64,000 nt of DNA from contig CAJTIU010000004.1 in the NCBI GenBank assembly GCA_910576335.1, positions 186,001 to 250,000 of the forward strand. The letters run 5' to 3'. Below the pieces are notes generated by a model, which had not been told where the DNA came from, ran no database searches, and worked only from the letters and a program-made list of their open reading frames with translations. The stretch is from Lachnospiraceae bacterium. GTDB taxonomy: Bacteria; Bacillota; Clostridia; Lachnospirales; Lachnospiraceae. Below are positions 45,412 to 54,230 of this stretch, one piece after another. The position numbers and the translations under genes are program-made. Numbering within the stretch: position 1 is the stretch's first letter; each line of letters begins with the position of its first letter.

Positions 45412-46302
45412 CTACAGGTAAAGCCTTGCAGCATTGTCATGGAGAATCCCCAAAAGCTCCTCCTGTGTAAATACAGGCCAGCCGCAGCCCTCACAGATCT
45501 GGTTCAGTTCAACTTCCACATAGTGAATCCATCTCTTTAAATCCTCTGCCGGATTCGCCGAAAAATAATCATACTCGCATCCGACAAAATCAGAGGCAAA
45601 CATCACCCTGTCAAGAACTCCGTATTCTTTTGCGATCACCATATTCCACGCAAGCCACGTAGGCCTTCCGAATGTCATGGCCAGGTCGCAGTACATTTTC
45701 TTATGATTTGTCATCAGCACAAACAGATACTCGCTCCAGGGATATCCGATATGTTCTACCACGATCTTCATATCCGGGAAGTCTACCATCACATCATTGA
45801 GATTCTGCATCTGTGCGTATTTCGTCGGCGCCAGTACCGCAGGTCCTGTCTGTGCCGAATGATGATACTGCACCACAACATCCTCCTTCTCACAGAATTC
45901 ATAGAATGGATACATACTGGCGTCATTGGAATGGTATTGTCCATACGGCGGCGTAAACAGAACTCCTCTGAAACCGTAATCCTTAACCCTGCTTTTTAAG
46001 TGTTCCAGCTTTTCGCGGCTGAATCTCCCCGCAGCATCAACAGGCTCCACGCTTGCAAATGGAATAAAGAAATCCGGATATTTCTGATAGCATTCCAAAA
46101 CATACTCTTCGCCAAAATTATTTTTCCAGATTCTCTCCATATCCTGTCCCATACAGACTGCTTTCTCGATTCCCGCTTCCTTCCACCAGCCCACGAGCTG
46201 ATCAATATCCGTATCCTCCGGAATCCCAAGCCCCATCCTGGTATTCGTCTCGACATCGAAGTTCGCCTTCCTTGTCAAATGCATGTGTGAATCAATTACC
46301 AT
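45412..46302 (-). CDS. Amidohydrolase_2 family metal-dependent enzyme (paralogue 1)
   Basis: 296 residues. Metal ligands match those of its paralogue: IDSHMHL at the start, QYHHSAQTGPAVL in the middle, VEHIGYPWSEY and FASDFVG. It starts after AAAAGGAGG and lies 17 bases before the paralogue. The gene tandem suggests a duplication followed by specialisation, or a heteromeric enzyme. Family identity is firm; the reaction is unknown. Confidence 0.9.
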   Translation of the reverse strand: MVIDSHMHLTRKANFDVETNTRMGLGIPEDTDIDQLVGWWKEAGIEKAVCMGQDMERIWKNNFGEEYVLECYQKYPDFFIPFASVEPVDAAGRFSREKLEHLKSRVKDYGFRGVLFTPPYGQYHSNDASMYPFYEFCEKEDVVVQYHHSAQTGPAVLAPTKYAQMQNLNDVMVDFPDMKIVVEHIGYPWSEYLFVLMTNHKKMYCDLAMTFGRPTWLAWNMVIAKEYGVLDRVMFASDFVGCEYDYFSANPAEDLKRWIHYVEVELNQICEGCGWPVFTQEELLGILHDNAARLYL

Positions 46303-46424
46303 AACGCAACCTCCTTTTATTTATTTTTTGTAATTTTTCTCCGAATCATTCTGTCTTCCGTCCTAACCCGGACAAGCCGGAACCAAAATTTTGCCATTTT
46401 GCGCAAGATTTCGTTGTTAAGCGC

Positions 46425-47189
46425 CTAAAATGACATCTTCTCACGCTCTGTCCATCTCGTCAGCCTCCGCTCGATCAGACGGATGATCTGGTCTAAAATA
46501 ATTGCAAGGACGCTATAAATTAAAACTACCGCTATAATAGCCGGAGTATCCAGATACATCTGCCGGACAATCATTGTATAGCCAAGGCCTGACTGCACTC
46601 CCATAAATTCTGCAGCCACGTCAAGTCCCCAGGATGTTCCTGCAGCCACCCGGATCGCGCCGATCAGATGCGGCACAATATACGGGCAGATCACGGTCTT
46701 AAACATCACGCTTTTCTTCGCCCCCAGATTATAGGATGCATTGATATACACGGAAGGGATATTTCGAACCGCTTCATATGTCTGCACGCCTAAAACAGTG
46801 GACACTCCCAGGGCAACCAGCAGGATTTGGGGCCAGAGGCCAAGCCCGAACCAGATCATGAACAGTGGAATCATTGCAAAGATCGGAATCGGCCTTGTAA
46901 ACTCCATGAAAGGTCCCACAATATTCATAAACGTTCTGCTGTATGCCATCAGAAGTCCCATTCCCACACCAATCACAGCTCCGATCAGAAAGCCGCTTAA
47001 AGTGATCCTGAGGCTTGACAGGATGGAGGACGGCAGGGAGGCTCTCATGGCAATAAAGGAATTGATAATATCTTTTGGTCCCGGCAGATAAATCGGCCTG
47101 ATCTGAAATACGCTGATCACTCCTGTCCAGATAATGAAAAACACTGCAGTCAGCAACAGTTTTCTTGATATGTTTTTTGCCGCACTCAT
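46425..47189 (-). CDS. ABC importer permease (SsuC/TauC type)
   Basis: 254 residues with six predicted membrane helices and the EAA loop (YEAVRNIPSVYINASYNLGA) that docks to the ATPase. The start overlaps the ATPase region with only two bases between stop and start. It forms the channel of the importer together with the binding protein at 43303. The ligand is not evident. Confidence 0.93.
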   Translation of the reverse strand: MSAAKNISRKLLLTAVFFIIWTGVISVFQIRPIYLPGPKDIINSFIAMRASLPSSILSSLRITLSGFLIGAVIGVGMGLLMAYSRTFMNIVGPFMEFTRPIPIFAMIPLFMIWFGLGLWPQILLVALGVSTVLGVQTYEAVRNIPSVYINASYNLGAKKSVMFKTVICPYIVPHLIGAIRVAAGTSWGLDVAAEFMGVQSGLGYTMIVRQMYLDTPAIIAVVLIYSVLAIILDQIIRLIERRLTRWTEREKMSF

Positions 47190-47191
47190 CC

Positions 47192-47965
47192 TTACTCCTC
47201 CTCTCTCTCATACTTTTTCAGCAGTTCAACTGTTCTGCGCCGCACCTTCTGGAATTCAGGATTTTCCTTAATCTGCACAGTCCGGGGCCGTTCAAACGGC
47301 ACTTCGATCACTTCTGCTTCCCCGCCGTTTTTAATGTGCTGCAGCACAACAATCTTATCAGCGAGAAATAATGCTTCTTCAATATCATGGGTAACAAAGA
47401 CAATTGTCTTCTTTGATCCCTCCCATATCTTTACGAGTTCCTCCTGCATCATCTCCTTCGTCATGGCGTCCAGCGCTCCGAAGGGTTCGTCCATAAGGAT
47501 TGTCTCCGGGTTATTCGCAAGCACCCGGGCAAGATCCACTCTTTTTTTCATGCCTCCGGATAACTCTTTCGGCCATGCGTTTTCAAATCCCTTTAACCCT
47601 ACAGTCTCAATAAACTTATTCACATGCTCTTTGCGTGTCTCTGCTGGAACTCCTCTTACCTTAAGCCCGTATTCCACATTGTCGCGTACCCGAAGCCATG
47701 GAAATACCGCATCCTCCTGAAATACCATTGCCCTTTCATAGCCTACGCTTTTTATTTCCTGCCCGTTATAAATGATCTTTCCCTCTGAGGGCTTTTCAAA
47801 TCCGGCAAGCATCTTAAGGAGTGTGGATTTTCCACAGCCGGACGGTCCGATGATGCAGACAAACTCATTGTCTCCAATCGTAAGTCCCAGTTTCCTTATC
47901 ACCTCATAGCCCGGTTTCCCTTTATTACCTTCATAAGAGAAACTTAAGTTCTCTATTTTAAGCAT
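47192..47965 (-). CDS. ABC importer ATPase (SsuB/TauB type)
   Basis: 257 residues. Walker A is GPSGCGKS (40-47), the signature LSGGMKKRVDLARVLANNPE, Walker B ILMDEPFGALD and the H-loop VTHDIEEA. The sequence belongs to the nitrate/sulfonate/taurine ATPase group. It lies between the M24-fold gene and the permease gene, all on one strand with gaps below 30 bases. Confidence 0.95.
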   Translation of the reverse strand: MLKIENLSFSYEGNKGKPGYEVIRKLGLTIGDNEFVCIIGPSGCGKSTLLKMLAGFEKPSEGKIIYNGQEIKSVGYERAMVFQEDAVFPWLRVRDNVEYGLKVRGVPAETRKEHVNKFIETVGLKGFENAWPKELSGGMKKRVDLARVLANNPETILMDEPFGALDAMTKEMMQEELVKIWEGSKKTIVFVTHDIEEALFLADKIVVLQHIKNGGEAEVIEVPFERPRTVQIKENPEFQKVRRRTVELLKKYEREEE

Positions 47966-47990
47966 GTTACCGCCTCCCTTGTTTTAAAAT

Positions 47991-49403
47991 CTACTTTTCT
48001 ACAGCCAGCACCACCGATGTATCCGCCATATATGGGAAGCAGACTGCCGGAAGGTCTGAGAGTGGAAGCACCTCTTCTGGAAGATTGATTCCCAGTACCT
48101 CTGTCATAAACTTTCGTCTCGCCTTAATCCTCTCATAACAGGAAGGCGACATTTCCTTTATCTCATTATGAAGCGCTTCATTTCCGATCGCCAAACCGTC
48201 CTCGATGTGGCAGGGAAGGTATGGGTCTTTAAAACAGACTGTATAATCACATTGCAGAACCATACCTGAACGCACCTTTACCTTGCTGCCCTTTACAAAC
48301 GGGGAGTTTGTCCACTCATCCGTATGGATCAGATGCCCTGGGTTCAATACAATATTATACTTTTCGAATCCCAGCTCCTTCTCAACCATGTCATAAATCT
48401 CCCCAAATTCCGTCCCGGGCTTCATCATCTCATACCAGCCGGCGACACTTGAAAAATACGGCTTTGCAACCTCTTCCACATAATGCCTCCTGCATTCCGG
48501 AAGATCTTCTGTGGTACGGATAAACATGCCCATCTTATGTACCAGGGATCCCCTCATGCCGTACCCTGCTCCGGCCGGACTTCCATAAGCAAGCCTGCTG
48601 TGATACTCCGGACTGTTAAGCCCAAGAGCCGCATGTGCATCTCCGAAGTTCACATTCGGGTGGGTACATTCAGGCTCACCGTCGATTTCCAGGAGCCTGG
48701 ATACCTCTATTTCCGACATTCCTTCCTTCATGTTTTTCAGCGCCCGGTAAACTCCCCTGGAAATCTTCGTCCCCTGCAGCTCAAACTGGATGATTTCCTT
48801 CGCAGACGCGTGGTGTCTGAGTCCGTATTCATTGTCCATAAGGAGATCAACCGCATTACAGATTTCTCTGCCATCTGCCGCAATCCGCAGGGTTTCAGTA
48901 ATATAATGGGGTACATCTGTGACACATCCTTCCAGGTTAAACAGATCATCTCTGTAGGATTTCCAGCCTGCCAGGCCTATTTTTCCATTTGTTCCGCCTA
49001 TCTCCCTTCGGAATATATCCTCCAAAGGCTCACTGTCCTCATTTGGCTGGCCCATCAGCCCGAATGTCTGGAATAATACTGCCTTAATATCATAGGGTAT
49101 CTTCGGAACATATCCCATTCCTTCATTCCCGACAAGAATCACCGGCTTTTCTCCGCGTTTTAAGATCAGCAGCGCCTCCTCAAATCTCGGATCATACCCA
49201 GTAAAGTAAAGGATATTTGAAAAATGCTCTCTGTCTCCGTATACTACAATTACATTGTATTCCTGCGCCTGGGGCATTGCCCACAGGCTCTCTATCCGTC
49301 CAAGATAATCTTCCTTCGTTGTCACAGGTATCTCCGATTCCACAATTGGAACCGGATTCTCACACAGTGTTACCGGCACTCTTTTCTCTATTATTTTTTT
49401 CAT
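47991..49403 (-). CDS. Divergent M24 (creatinase/Xaa-Pro peptidase fold) protein
   Basis: 470 residues from the ATG at 49403 (an ATG four codons earlier is possible). The N-terminal creatinase domain (YNVIVVYGDREHFSNILYFT) and the pita-bread half (REICNAVDLLMDNEYGLRHH, GMSEIEVSRLLE, LNPGHLIHTDEW, GMVLQCDYTVCFKDPYLPCH) are recognisable. The usual metal ligands D-D-H-E-E are not all present; the glutamate normally found in the GMVxxxEPG motif appears as Asp. It may therefore hydrolyse C-N bonds without metal, like creatinase. It is the first enzyme gene after the LacI repressor and overlaps it by 44 bases. Confidence 0.8.
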   Translation of the reverse strand: MKKIIEKRVPVTLCENPVPIVESEIPVTTKEDYLGRIESLWAMPQAQEYNVIVVYGDREHFSNILYFTGYDPRFEEALLILKRGEKPVILVGNEGMGYVPKIPYDIKAVLFQTFGLMGQPNEDSEPLEDIFRREIGGTNGKIGLAGWKSYRDDLFNLEGCVTDVPHYITETLRIAADGREICNAVDLLMDNEYGLRHHASAKEIIQFELQGTKISRGVYRALKNMKEGMSEIEVSRLLEIDGEPECTHPNVNFGDAHAALGLNSPEYHSRLAYGSPAGAGYGMRGSLVHKMGMFIRTTEDLPECRRHYVEEVAKPYFSSVAGWYEMMKPGTEFGEIYDMVEKELGFEKYNIVLNPGHLIHTDEWTNSPFVKGSKVKVRSGMVLQCDYTVCFKDPYLPCHIEDGLAIGNEALHNEIKEMSPSCYERIKARRKFMTEVLGINLPEEVLPLSDLPAVCFPYMADTSVVLAVEK

Positions 49404-50454
49404 ATTCTTCACCATCCTTAGCTTTTGCTATGGATCTCCCTTCAATTATTTTGTACTGTATCATTGTCCGGATCTCCGTGCAGGTCTTCTCTTTAATCTG
49501 GTCCAGAAGCTGATAGGAAGCCTGGCGCCCCATCTGTCCCAGGGCAAACTCCACAGTCTGAAGGCTTGGGGTGCAGGCCCGGGCGGCAATGCTGTTATCT
49601 ATCCCCACTACCGAAATGTCCTCTGGAACACGCTTCCCCTGATCCTGGATTGCCTTTACCGCGCCGACTGCCATATTGTCATTTCCACATATAAGCGCTG
49701 TACACTGCTCCCCGCTCTCCAGCATGGCCTTCACGCAGGTATAGCCGCTTTCAATACTGAAGTCTCCATAAAGAACCAGCTTTTCTTCAATATCCAGTTT
49801 CTCTGCCTTCATACCGTCTTTAAAACCGCGGAAGCGGAACTTCATATCCTGCTGGCCGCTCAAAACATTAATAAACCCAATTTTACTATGTCCCAGTTCT
49901 TTTAAAATATGCACAAGATCCTTTACCATCTGCTTGTTATCAATACATACCTCATTTGCCGCCATATCTGGACAATTTCCGTCCAGCAGTACAAAAGGGA
50001 AATTCTGCCTTTTCATATCCTGGACCGTCTTCTTCGGCACCTCCCACGCAGACAGTATCGCTATGCCGTCCGCTTCTCTGCTGTTAATGCAGTTCTTTAC
50101 ACAATTATCAAGCTGCTGCGGCTTTGCCGCCGCCACAATCTTAATCTGAAGGCTGTAGCCTTCCTTTGTCAGACTGTCGTTCATGGCCTGGATCACAGGC
50201 AGCTGATGAAGCCATGTGGAAGGGCTGATATTTTTTTCTGATACAATACACAATAAGATCGTATTCGACTTTCCCTTCGCAAGCTTCTGTGCATAGACAT
50301 TGGGTGTAAAGTCCAATGCCTTGATTGATTCGGCAATCTTCCTTCTGTTCACTTCTTTTACGGAATACGGGTCATTAATATATTTCGACACGGTTCCGAC
50401 AGAAACTCCTGCTCTGACAGATACATCTTTTAATGTGGCTTTTCTCATACTCAT
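49360..50454 (-). CDS. LacI family transcriptional regulator
   Basis: 364 residues. The N-terminal helix-turn-helix reads TLKDVSVRAGVSVGTVSKYI, and the hinge NVYAQKLAKGKSNTILL leads into a periplasmic-binding-type sensor domain (ending SLQTVEFALGQMGRQASYQL). The start follows AAAGGAACC. A consensus promoter and the perfect palindrome AAATGAAGCGCTTCATTT lie upstream. It most likely represses its own gene and the downstream importer/amidohydrolase operon until the imported compound or a breakdown product binds. Confidence 0.93.
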   Translation of the reverse strand: MSMRKATLKDVSVRAGVSVGTVSKYINDPYSVKEVNRRKIAESIKALDFTPNVYAQKLAKGKSNTILLCIVSEKNISPSTWLHQLPVIQAMNDSLTKEGYSLQIKIVAAAKPQQLDNCVKNCINSREADGIAILSAWEVPKKTVQDMKRQNFPFVLLDGNCPDMAANEVCIDNKQMVKDLVHILKELGHSKIGFINVLSGQQDMKFRFRGFKDGMKAEKLDIEEKLVLYGDFSIESGYTCVKAMLESGEQCTALICGNDNMAVGAVKAIQDQGKRVPEDISVVGIDNSIAARACTPSLQTVEFALGQMGRQASYQLLDQIKEKTCTEIRTMIQYKIIEGRSIAKAKDGEEYEKNNREKSAGNTV

Positions 50455-50506
50455 CCTAGGTTCCTTTCATTTAAAACTACATTTCGTGAAATAATTGTAT
50501 AATTCT

Positions 50507-50535
50507 ATCATACTCTATTTCATAATATAGTTCAA
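50507..50535 (-). promoter_or_regulatory. Promoter of the LacI-headed operon
   Basis: On the minus strand TTGAAC (50535-50530), 17 bases, then TATGAT (50512-50507). It lies between the LacI operator and the start codon. Confidence 0.6.
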
Positions 50536-50554
50536 AAGGATTTTGTTTTACAAT

Positions 50555-50572
50555 AAATGAAGCGCTTCATTT
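50555..50572. promoter_or_regulatory. LacI-type operator
   Basis: AAATGAAGCGCTTCATTT is a perfect 18-bp palindrome with the central CG pair typical of LacI-family operators. It lies 20 bases upstream of the -35 box, 101 bases before the regulator start codon. It is shorter than the catabolite-response (cre) consensus, so autoregulation is more likely than CcpA control. Confidence 0.7.
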
Positions 50573-50774
50573 TTTGAGAAAAATAAAAAGGTTGTATTTA
50601 CATTTATATCATAGTCTATTTGGGGCATCTTGTCAATATATTTTTATAAAAACATTTTTTATAGTACATTTTGCACATATAATTTTACACCACTTCTGCG
50701 GTCTCTTCTTCGATTAACTCAAAATCGTTTCATATTAATGAATCGTTTCGAATTTTTGTATTTTTTTCAAAAAT

Positions 50775-50828
50775 GCATGTGTAAAAACGCAGGCGCAGCA
50801 GGCTGCGCCTGCGTTTTTACACATGTGC
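50775..50828 (-). terminator. Long GC-rich hairpin after the histidine kinase gene
   Basis: CATGTGTAAAAACGCAGGCG and CGCCTGCGTTTTTACACATG form a 22-bp perfect stem with a six-base loop. On the minus strand T-rich sequence follows. It lies about 80 bp after the kinase stop codon. The remaining 200 bp to the LacI promoter are AT-rich with CGTTTC-type motifs and no gene. Confidence 0.7.
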
Positions 50829-50909
50829 TACCGGGAAAGCCGCGTTGTCGTCAATCGGTACAGCCACCGCTGCGCCTCGTTCCTCCGTCTTGCAGACTGA
50901 AAATTCACA

Positions 50910-52379
50910 TTATTCCGTATCTAATTCAAACCAGAATGCCACTCCGTTATCGTAATTCTCCGCGCCGTATTTCTGATGGAAGGACTCCATGATGGCCTTT
51001 ACAATAGAAAGACCGATGCCATTTCCGCCATATTCCCTTGTATGCGCCTTATCCACCTTATAGAACTTATCCCAGATATGGGGAAGAGCCTCCTCAGGAA
51101 TAGGGGAGCCTGTGTTAAATACAGATACCCTGGCCTTTCCATCATCTGCTACAGTCATCTTTACCTCCACAACCTTATCCCCATCCAGATGATTAAAGGC
51201 GTTGCTGATATAATTGCGCACCACCTGCTCGGTCTTGAATTCATCTGCCCATACATATACCGGTCCTTCCTTCAGGAATATGACTCTCGCCTCCTTCTGC
51301 TGGGCCATAATATCCATGCTCTGCAGAATACCCTCAATAACCTCGACCAGGTCGAACCGTTCAAATTCAATCTTCTCATCCCCGAATTCCAATTGGTTCA
51401 GCGCCATAAGGTTCTTCACCATCTGGTTCATTTTTGCCGCCTCATCCATAATCACATCGCAGTAAAATTCCCGACTCTCAGAATCCGTATTTACCCCTTC
51501 CTTAAGCCCCTCCGCATAGCCCTGGATTAGTGCAAGAGGCGTTTTCAGCTCGTGGGAGACATTTCCCATGAATTCGCTTCGCATCTTCTCCAGTTTCTCC
51601 TTGCGCTCAATATCTTTTTGGAGACTATTGTTGGCACGCTTCAGCTCCGATATGGTGCTTTCAAGCTTTTCCGACATCCGGTTAAAATTGGCTCCCAGCT
51701 CGCCAATCTCATTGGAGCCTCCACTAGTATATTTTGCCTCAAAATCCAGGTCTGCCATCCGGTCTGACAGAACCGCAAGCTCCAGGATGGGATCTGTAAG
51801 CCGTTTGGAAAAATACCACACAAGCGCAATGCATATTGCAATCATGGTACAGCCGATGTAGATCAGGAACCGGTTGGAGATATCTGCGCTCTCCCGGATA
51901 CTCTCTAAAGGGCTTCGCAGAAGGAATACGCTTCCCTCATCAAACCGTCCCCACATCTCAATATATTCCGTCTTATTCCATCTGTCTTTTGACTGGACAA
52001 GCTGATATTTATCGGTACTGATCAGCAGCCTGCTCTCCTTCTGTGCCTGGTCGAGCAGATATCCATTAAGCTGCTTTTTCAGCATATCCATATCATGCAC
52101 ATTTGTTACAACCCGGCCGTTCCTCTCGTCAATGACCAGAAAGGAAATATTACTCTTTTCCGCAAGCCCCCTCAGAAGCTCTGAGACTTCCTGGTACTCC
52201 ACCGTGTCCTGCTCAATTGCCAGCTTAAGCTCCCCGTAGAGCTGCACGAACGCAGTTTCCTTATTGCTGATGTAGTAAGGCTCCAGGAATCTTACATTAA
52301 TAATAAGCAGAATCAGCAGAAGGCTTACAAGCAGACCTATAAACACACCCGTCATCTGACGCTTGATTGAATGCTTCAT
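50910..52379 (-). CDS. Sensor histidine kinase
   Basis: 489 residues. Two membrane helices (about 10-30 and 168-190) enclose an extracellular sensing domain of about 135 residues. HAMP follows (SKRLTDPILELAVLSDRMAD), then the HisKA motif VSHELKTPLALIQGY with phosphorylated His276 and the HATPase boxes NYISNAFNH and GGNGIGLSIVKAIMESF. It overlaps the regulator stop by one base. Signal and targets are unknown. A hairpin terminator follows. Confidence 0.95.
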   Translation of the reverse strand: MKHSIKRQMTGVFIGLLVSLLLILLIINVRFLEPYYISNKETAFVQLYGELKLAIEQDTVEYQEVSELLRGLAEKSNISFLVIDERNGRVVTNVHDMDMLKKQLNGYLLDQAQKESRLLISTDKYQLVQSKDRWNKTEYIEMWGRFDEGSVFLLRSPLESIRESADISNRFLIYIGCTMIAICIALVWYFSKRLTDPILELAVLSDRMADLDFEAKYTSGGSNEIGELGANFNRMSEKLESTISELKRANNSLQKDIERKEKLEKMRSEFMGNVSHELKTPLALIQGYAEGLKEGVNTDSESREFYCDVIMDEAAKMNQMVKNLMALNQLEFGDEKIEFERFDLVEVIEGILQSMDIMAQQKEARVIFLKEGPVYVWADEFKTEQVVRNYISNAFNHLDGDKVVEVKMTVADDGKARVSVFNTGSPIPEEALPHIWDKFYKVDKAHTREYGGNGIGLSIVKAIMESFHQKYGAENYDNGVAFWFELDTE

Positions 52380-53059
52380 TATGCTTCCACCTCAAACTTA
52401 TAGCCCATTCCCCAGATTGTTTTAATATAATTCCCCTTTTCGCCAAGCTTGCTGCGGAGTTTCTTCACATGAGTGTCGATGGTTCTGGCATCACCGAAAT
52501 AGTCATAATTCCAGACACTGTTCAGTATCTTCTCCCGGGAAAGTGCAATCCCTTTATTTTCCACAAAATAGGACAGAAGCTCAAATTCCTTGTAGCTCAG
52601 CTCAACGTCCCTGCCGTCCACCTGCACGCGGTGTGCCGCCTTGTCAATGGAGATACCCCCTGCATCCGCCATCTCCCCGGCATCAAGGGTACGTGTCCGT
52701 CTCAGAATCGCCTCTACTCTCGCCACAAGAATCTTCGGACTGAAAGGTTTGGATATATATTCATCCACGCCAAGCTCAAAGCCCTGCAGCTCGTCCTGCT
52801 CCTCGCCCCTTGCAGTAAGCATAATAATAGGAACCTTTGAGGTCTGCCGCACTTCCCGGCATACCTGCCACCCGTCCATCTTCGGCATCATAACATCCAG
52901 AATAAGCAGTGCAATCTCTCTATCAGCATAAAACAGCTCCATAGCCTGTTCACCATCACCCGCTTCCAGCACTCGGAACCCCTCCCGCTCCAGGAAATCC
53001 TTCACCAACTTGCGCATCCTGCTCTCATCATCAACAACTAAAATTTTAATTCTGTCCAT
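52379..53059 (-). CDS. OmpR-family response regulator
   Basis: 226 residues from the ATG at 53059, preceded by AAAGGAAG. The receiver domain has phosphoacceptor Asp55 in LLILDVMMPKMDG, the acidic pair VVDDE and the switch residues MLTAR and SKPFSPK. The C-terminal winged helix is of OmpR type (LSYKEFELLSYFVENKGIAL, DARTIDTHVKKLRSKLG). It is paired with the kinase gene by a one-base stop/start overlap. No transport gene adjoins to hint at its regulon. Confidence 0.96.
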   Translation of the reverse strand: MDRIKILVVDDESRMRKLVKDFLEREGFRVLEAGDGEQAMELFYADREIALLILDVMMPKMDGWQVCREVRQTSKVPIIMLTARGEEQDELQGFELGVDEYISKPFSPKILVARVEAILRRTRTLDAGEMADAGGISIDKAAHRVQVDGRDVELSYKEFELLSYFVENKGIALSREKILNSVWNYDYFGDARTIDTHVKKLRSKLGEKGNYIKTIWGMGYKFEVEA

Positions 53060-53129
53060 ATATGCACTACTTCCTTTCACAATTTATGACGACTATTGTA
53101 GCAAAAAAATATGTCCGTTTTGTGAATTG

Positions 53130-53203
53130 CGGGTTACTATTTACGGGTCAGGAATGCGCAATTGGGGACGGGGCATTTTTAAAAATGCCCCGTCCCCAAT
53201 TGC
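53130..53203. repeat. Family C half-element fused to family A palindrome, copy 5
   Basis: GGGTTACTATTTACGGGTCA and GGAATGCGC match the left end of the element at 29578. The longest family A palindrome follows (53158-53203, 46 bp, perfect, arm GCAATTGGGGACGGGGCATT). It is located between divergent genes. Confidence 0.85.
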
Positions 53204-53224
53204 AGTCTTGATTTGCCCATCCAT

Positions 53225-53275
53225 GGATGATATGATATAAATGTCAATGGTACATATAATGCATACCGCATGACT
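53225..53275. repeat. Degenerate family B sequence
   Basis: GATGATATGATATAAATGTC followed by AATGGTACATATAATGCAT keeps the outer motif of family B but has lost most of its complementarity. A similar remnant (AAGATATAAGTGTCAATGGC) lies at 37980. Confidence 0.4.
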
Positions 53276-53303
53276 AAAAATGATGAATATAAGGAGTATT
53301 ACC

Positions 53304-54230
53304 ATGTCCGTGTACTGGGGAGAGAAGCGTTTTTACTCTCTTGACTTTTATTTAAAGCAGACTTTCGGAGAAAAGCTATACAAGATACCGCTGAACGGCG
53401 GCATGACCTGTCCGAACCGGGACGGTACACTTGGAACGCGGGGCTGCATTTTCTGCAGCCTGGGCGGATCGGGAGGATTCGGCCCTGATCCCGCCCTTCC
53501 GGTCAGCGAGCAGATCAGGCAGGGAAAGGATATCGTGCGCAGGAAATATACAGGGAGGGGCTACATCGCTTATTTTCAAGTTTATACAAGCACTTACGCA
53601 CCTGTTCCATATCTTCGGAAAATTTTTACAGAAGCAATCACCCACCCGGACATCCGCATCCTGTCCATTGCCACAAGACCGGACTGCCTGGGGGAGGACG
53701 TCCTGGCGCTCCTTTCGGAGTTGAACCAGATAAAGCCTGTGTGGGTGGAGCTAGGCCTGCAGACCTCCCATGAGGAGACAGCGCGTTTTATAAGGCGCGG
53801 ATACGGGCTCCCGGTCTTTGAACAGGCAGTAAAGGCCTTAAGAGCTGCGGGGATCGAAGTGATCGTCCATCTGATTCTCGGTCTGCCAGGCGAAGACAGT
53901 CCGCAGATTCTTGAAACCATCCATTATCTGAACCAGACGGATATACAGGGGGTGAAGCTGCAGCTTCTCCATATTCTCGAAGGGACTGACCTTGCGGATT
54001 ACTACCGCGCCCATCCGTTTTATATCCTGTCCATGGAAGAATACATCACTCTCCTCGGGAAATGTATTTCCGGGCTGAGGCCAGATATTGTCATCCACCG
54101 GCTGACTGGCGACGCACCGGGTCATCTTCTCATAGAGCCTGCATGGAGCAGAGGCAAGCACCAGGTTCTAAACCGGCTTGCGGCTTGTCTGAAGGAGCGT
54201 GACATCTGGCAGGGAAAGGAGCAGCTATGA
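53304..54230 (+). CDS. YhcC-like radical SAM protein (TIGR01212 group)
   Basis: 308 residues from the ATG at 53304, which follows AAGGAGT. The cluster motif is the long form of this group, CPNRDGTLGTRGCIFC (Cys36, Cys48, Cys51). It continues with FQVYTSTYAPVPYLRK and VELGLQTSHEETARFIRRGY. The group is widespread and its substrate is not established. The next gene starts within its stop codon region (four-base overlap). Confidence 0.92.
   Translation: MSVYWGEKRFYSLDFYLKQTFGEKLYKIPLNGGMTCPNRDGTLGTRGCIFCSLGGSGGFGPDPALPVSEQIRQGKDIVRRKYTGRGYIAYFQVYTSTYAPVPYLRKIFTEAITHPDIRILSIATRPDCLGEDVLALLSELNQIKPVWVELGLQTSHEETARFIRRGYGLPVFEQAVKALRAAGIEVIVHLILGLPGEDSPQILETIHYLNQTDIQGVKLQLLHILEGTDLADYYRAHPFYILSMEEYITLLGKCISGLRPDIVIHRLTGDAPGHLLIEPAWSRGKHQVLNRLAACLKERDIWQGKEQL

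Noticed and set aside
50555-50572. Catabolite response element (cre) for CcpA
   Set aside because: The palindrome is two bases too short in spacing for the cre consensus and lies next to a LacI-family gene, so a local operator is more likely.
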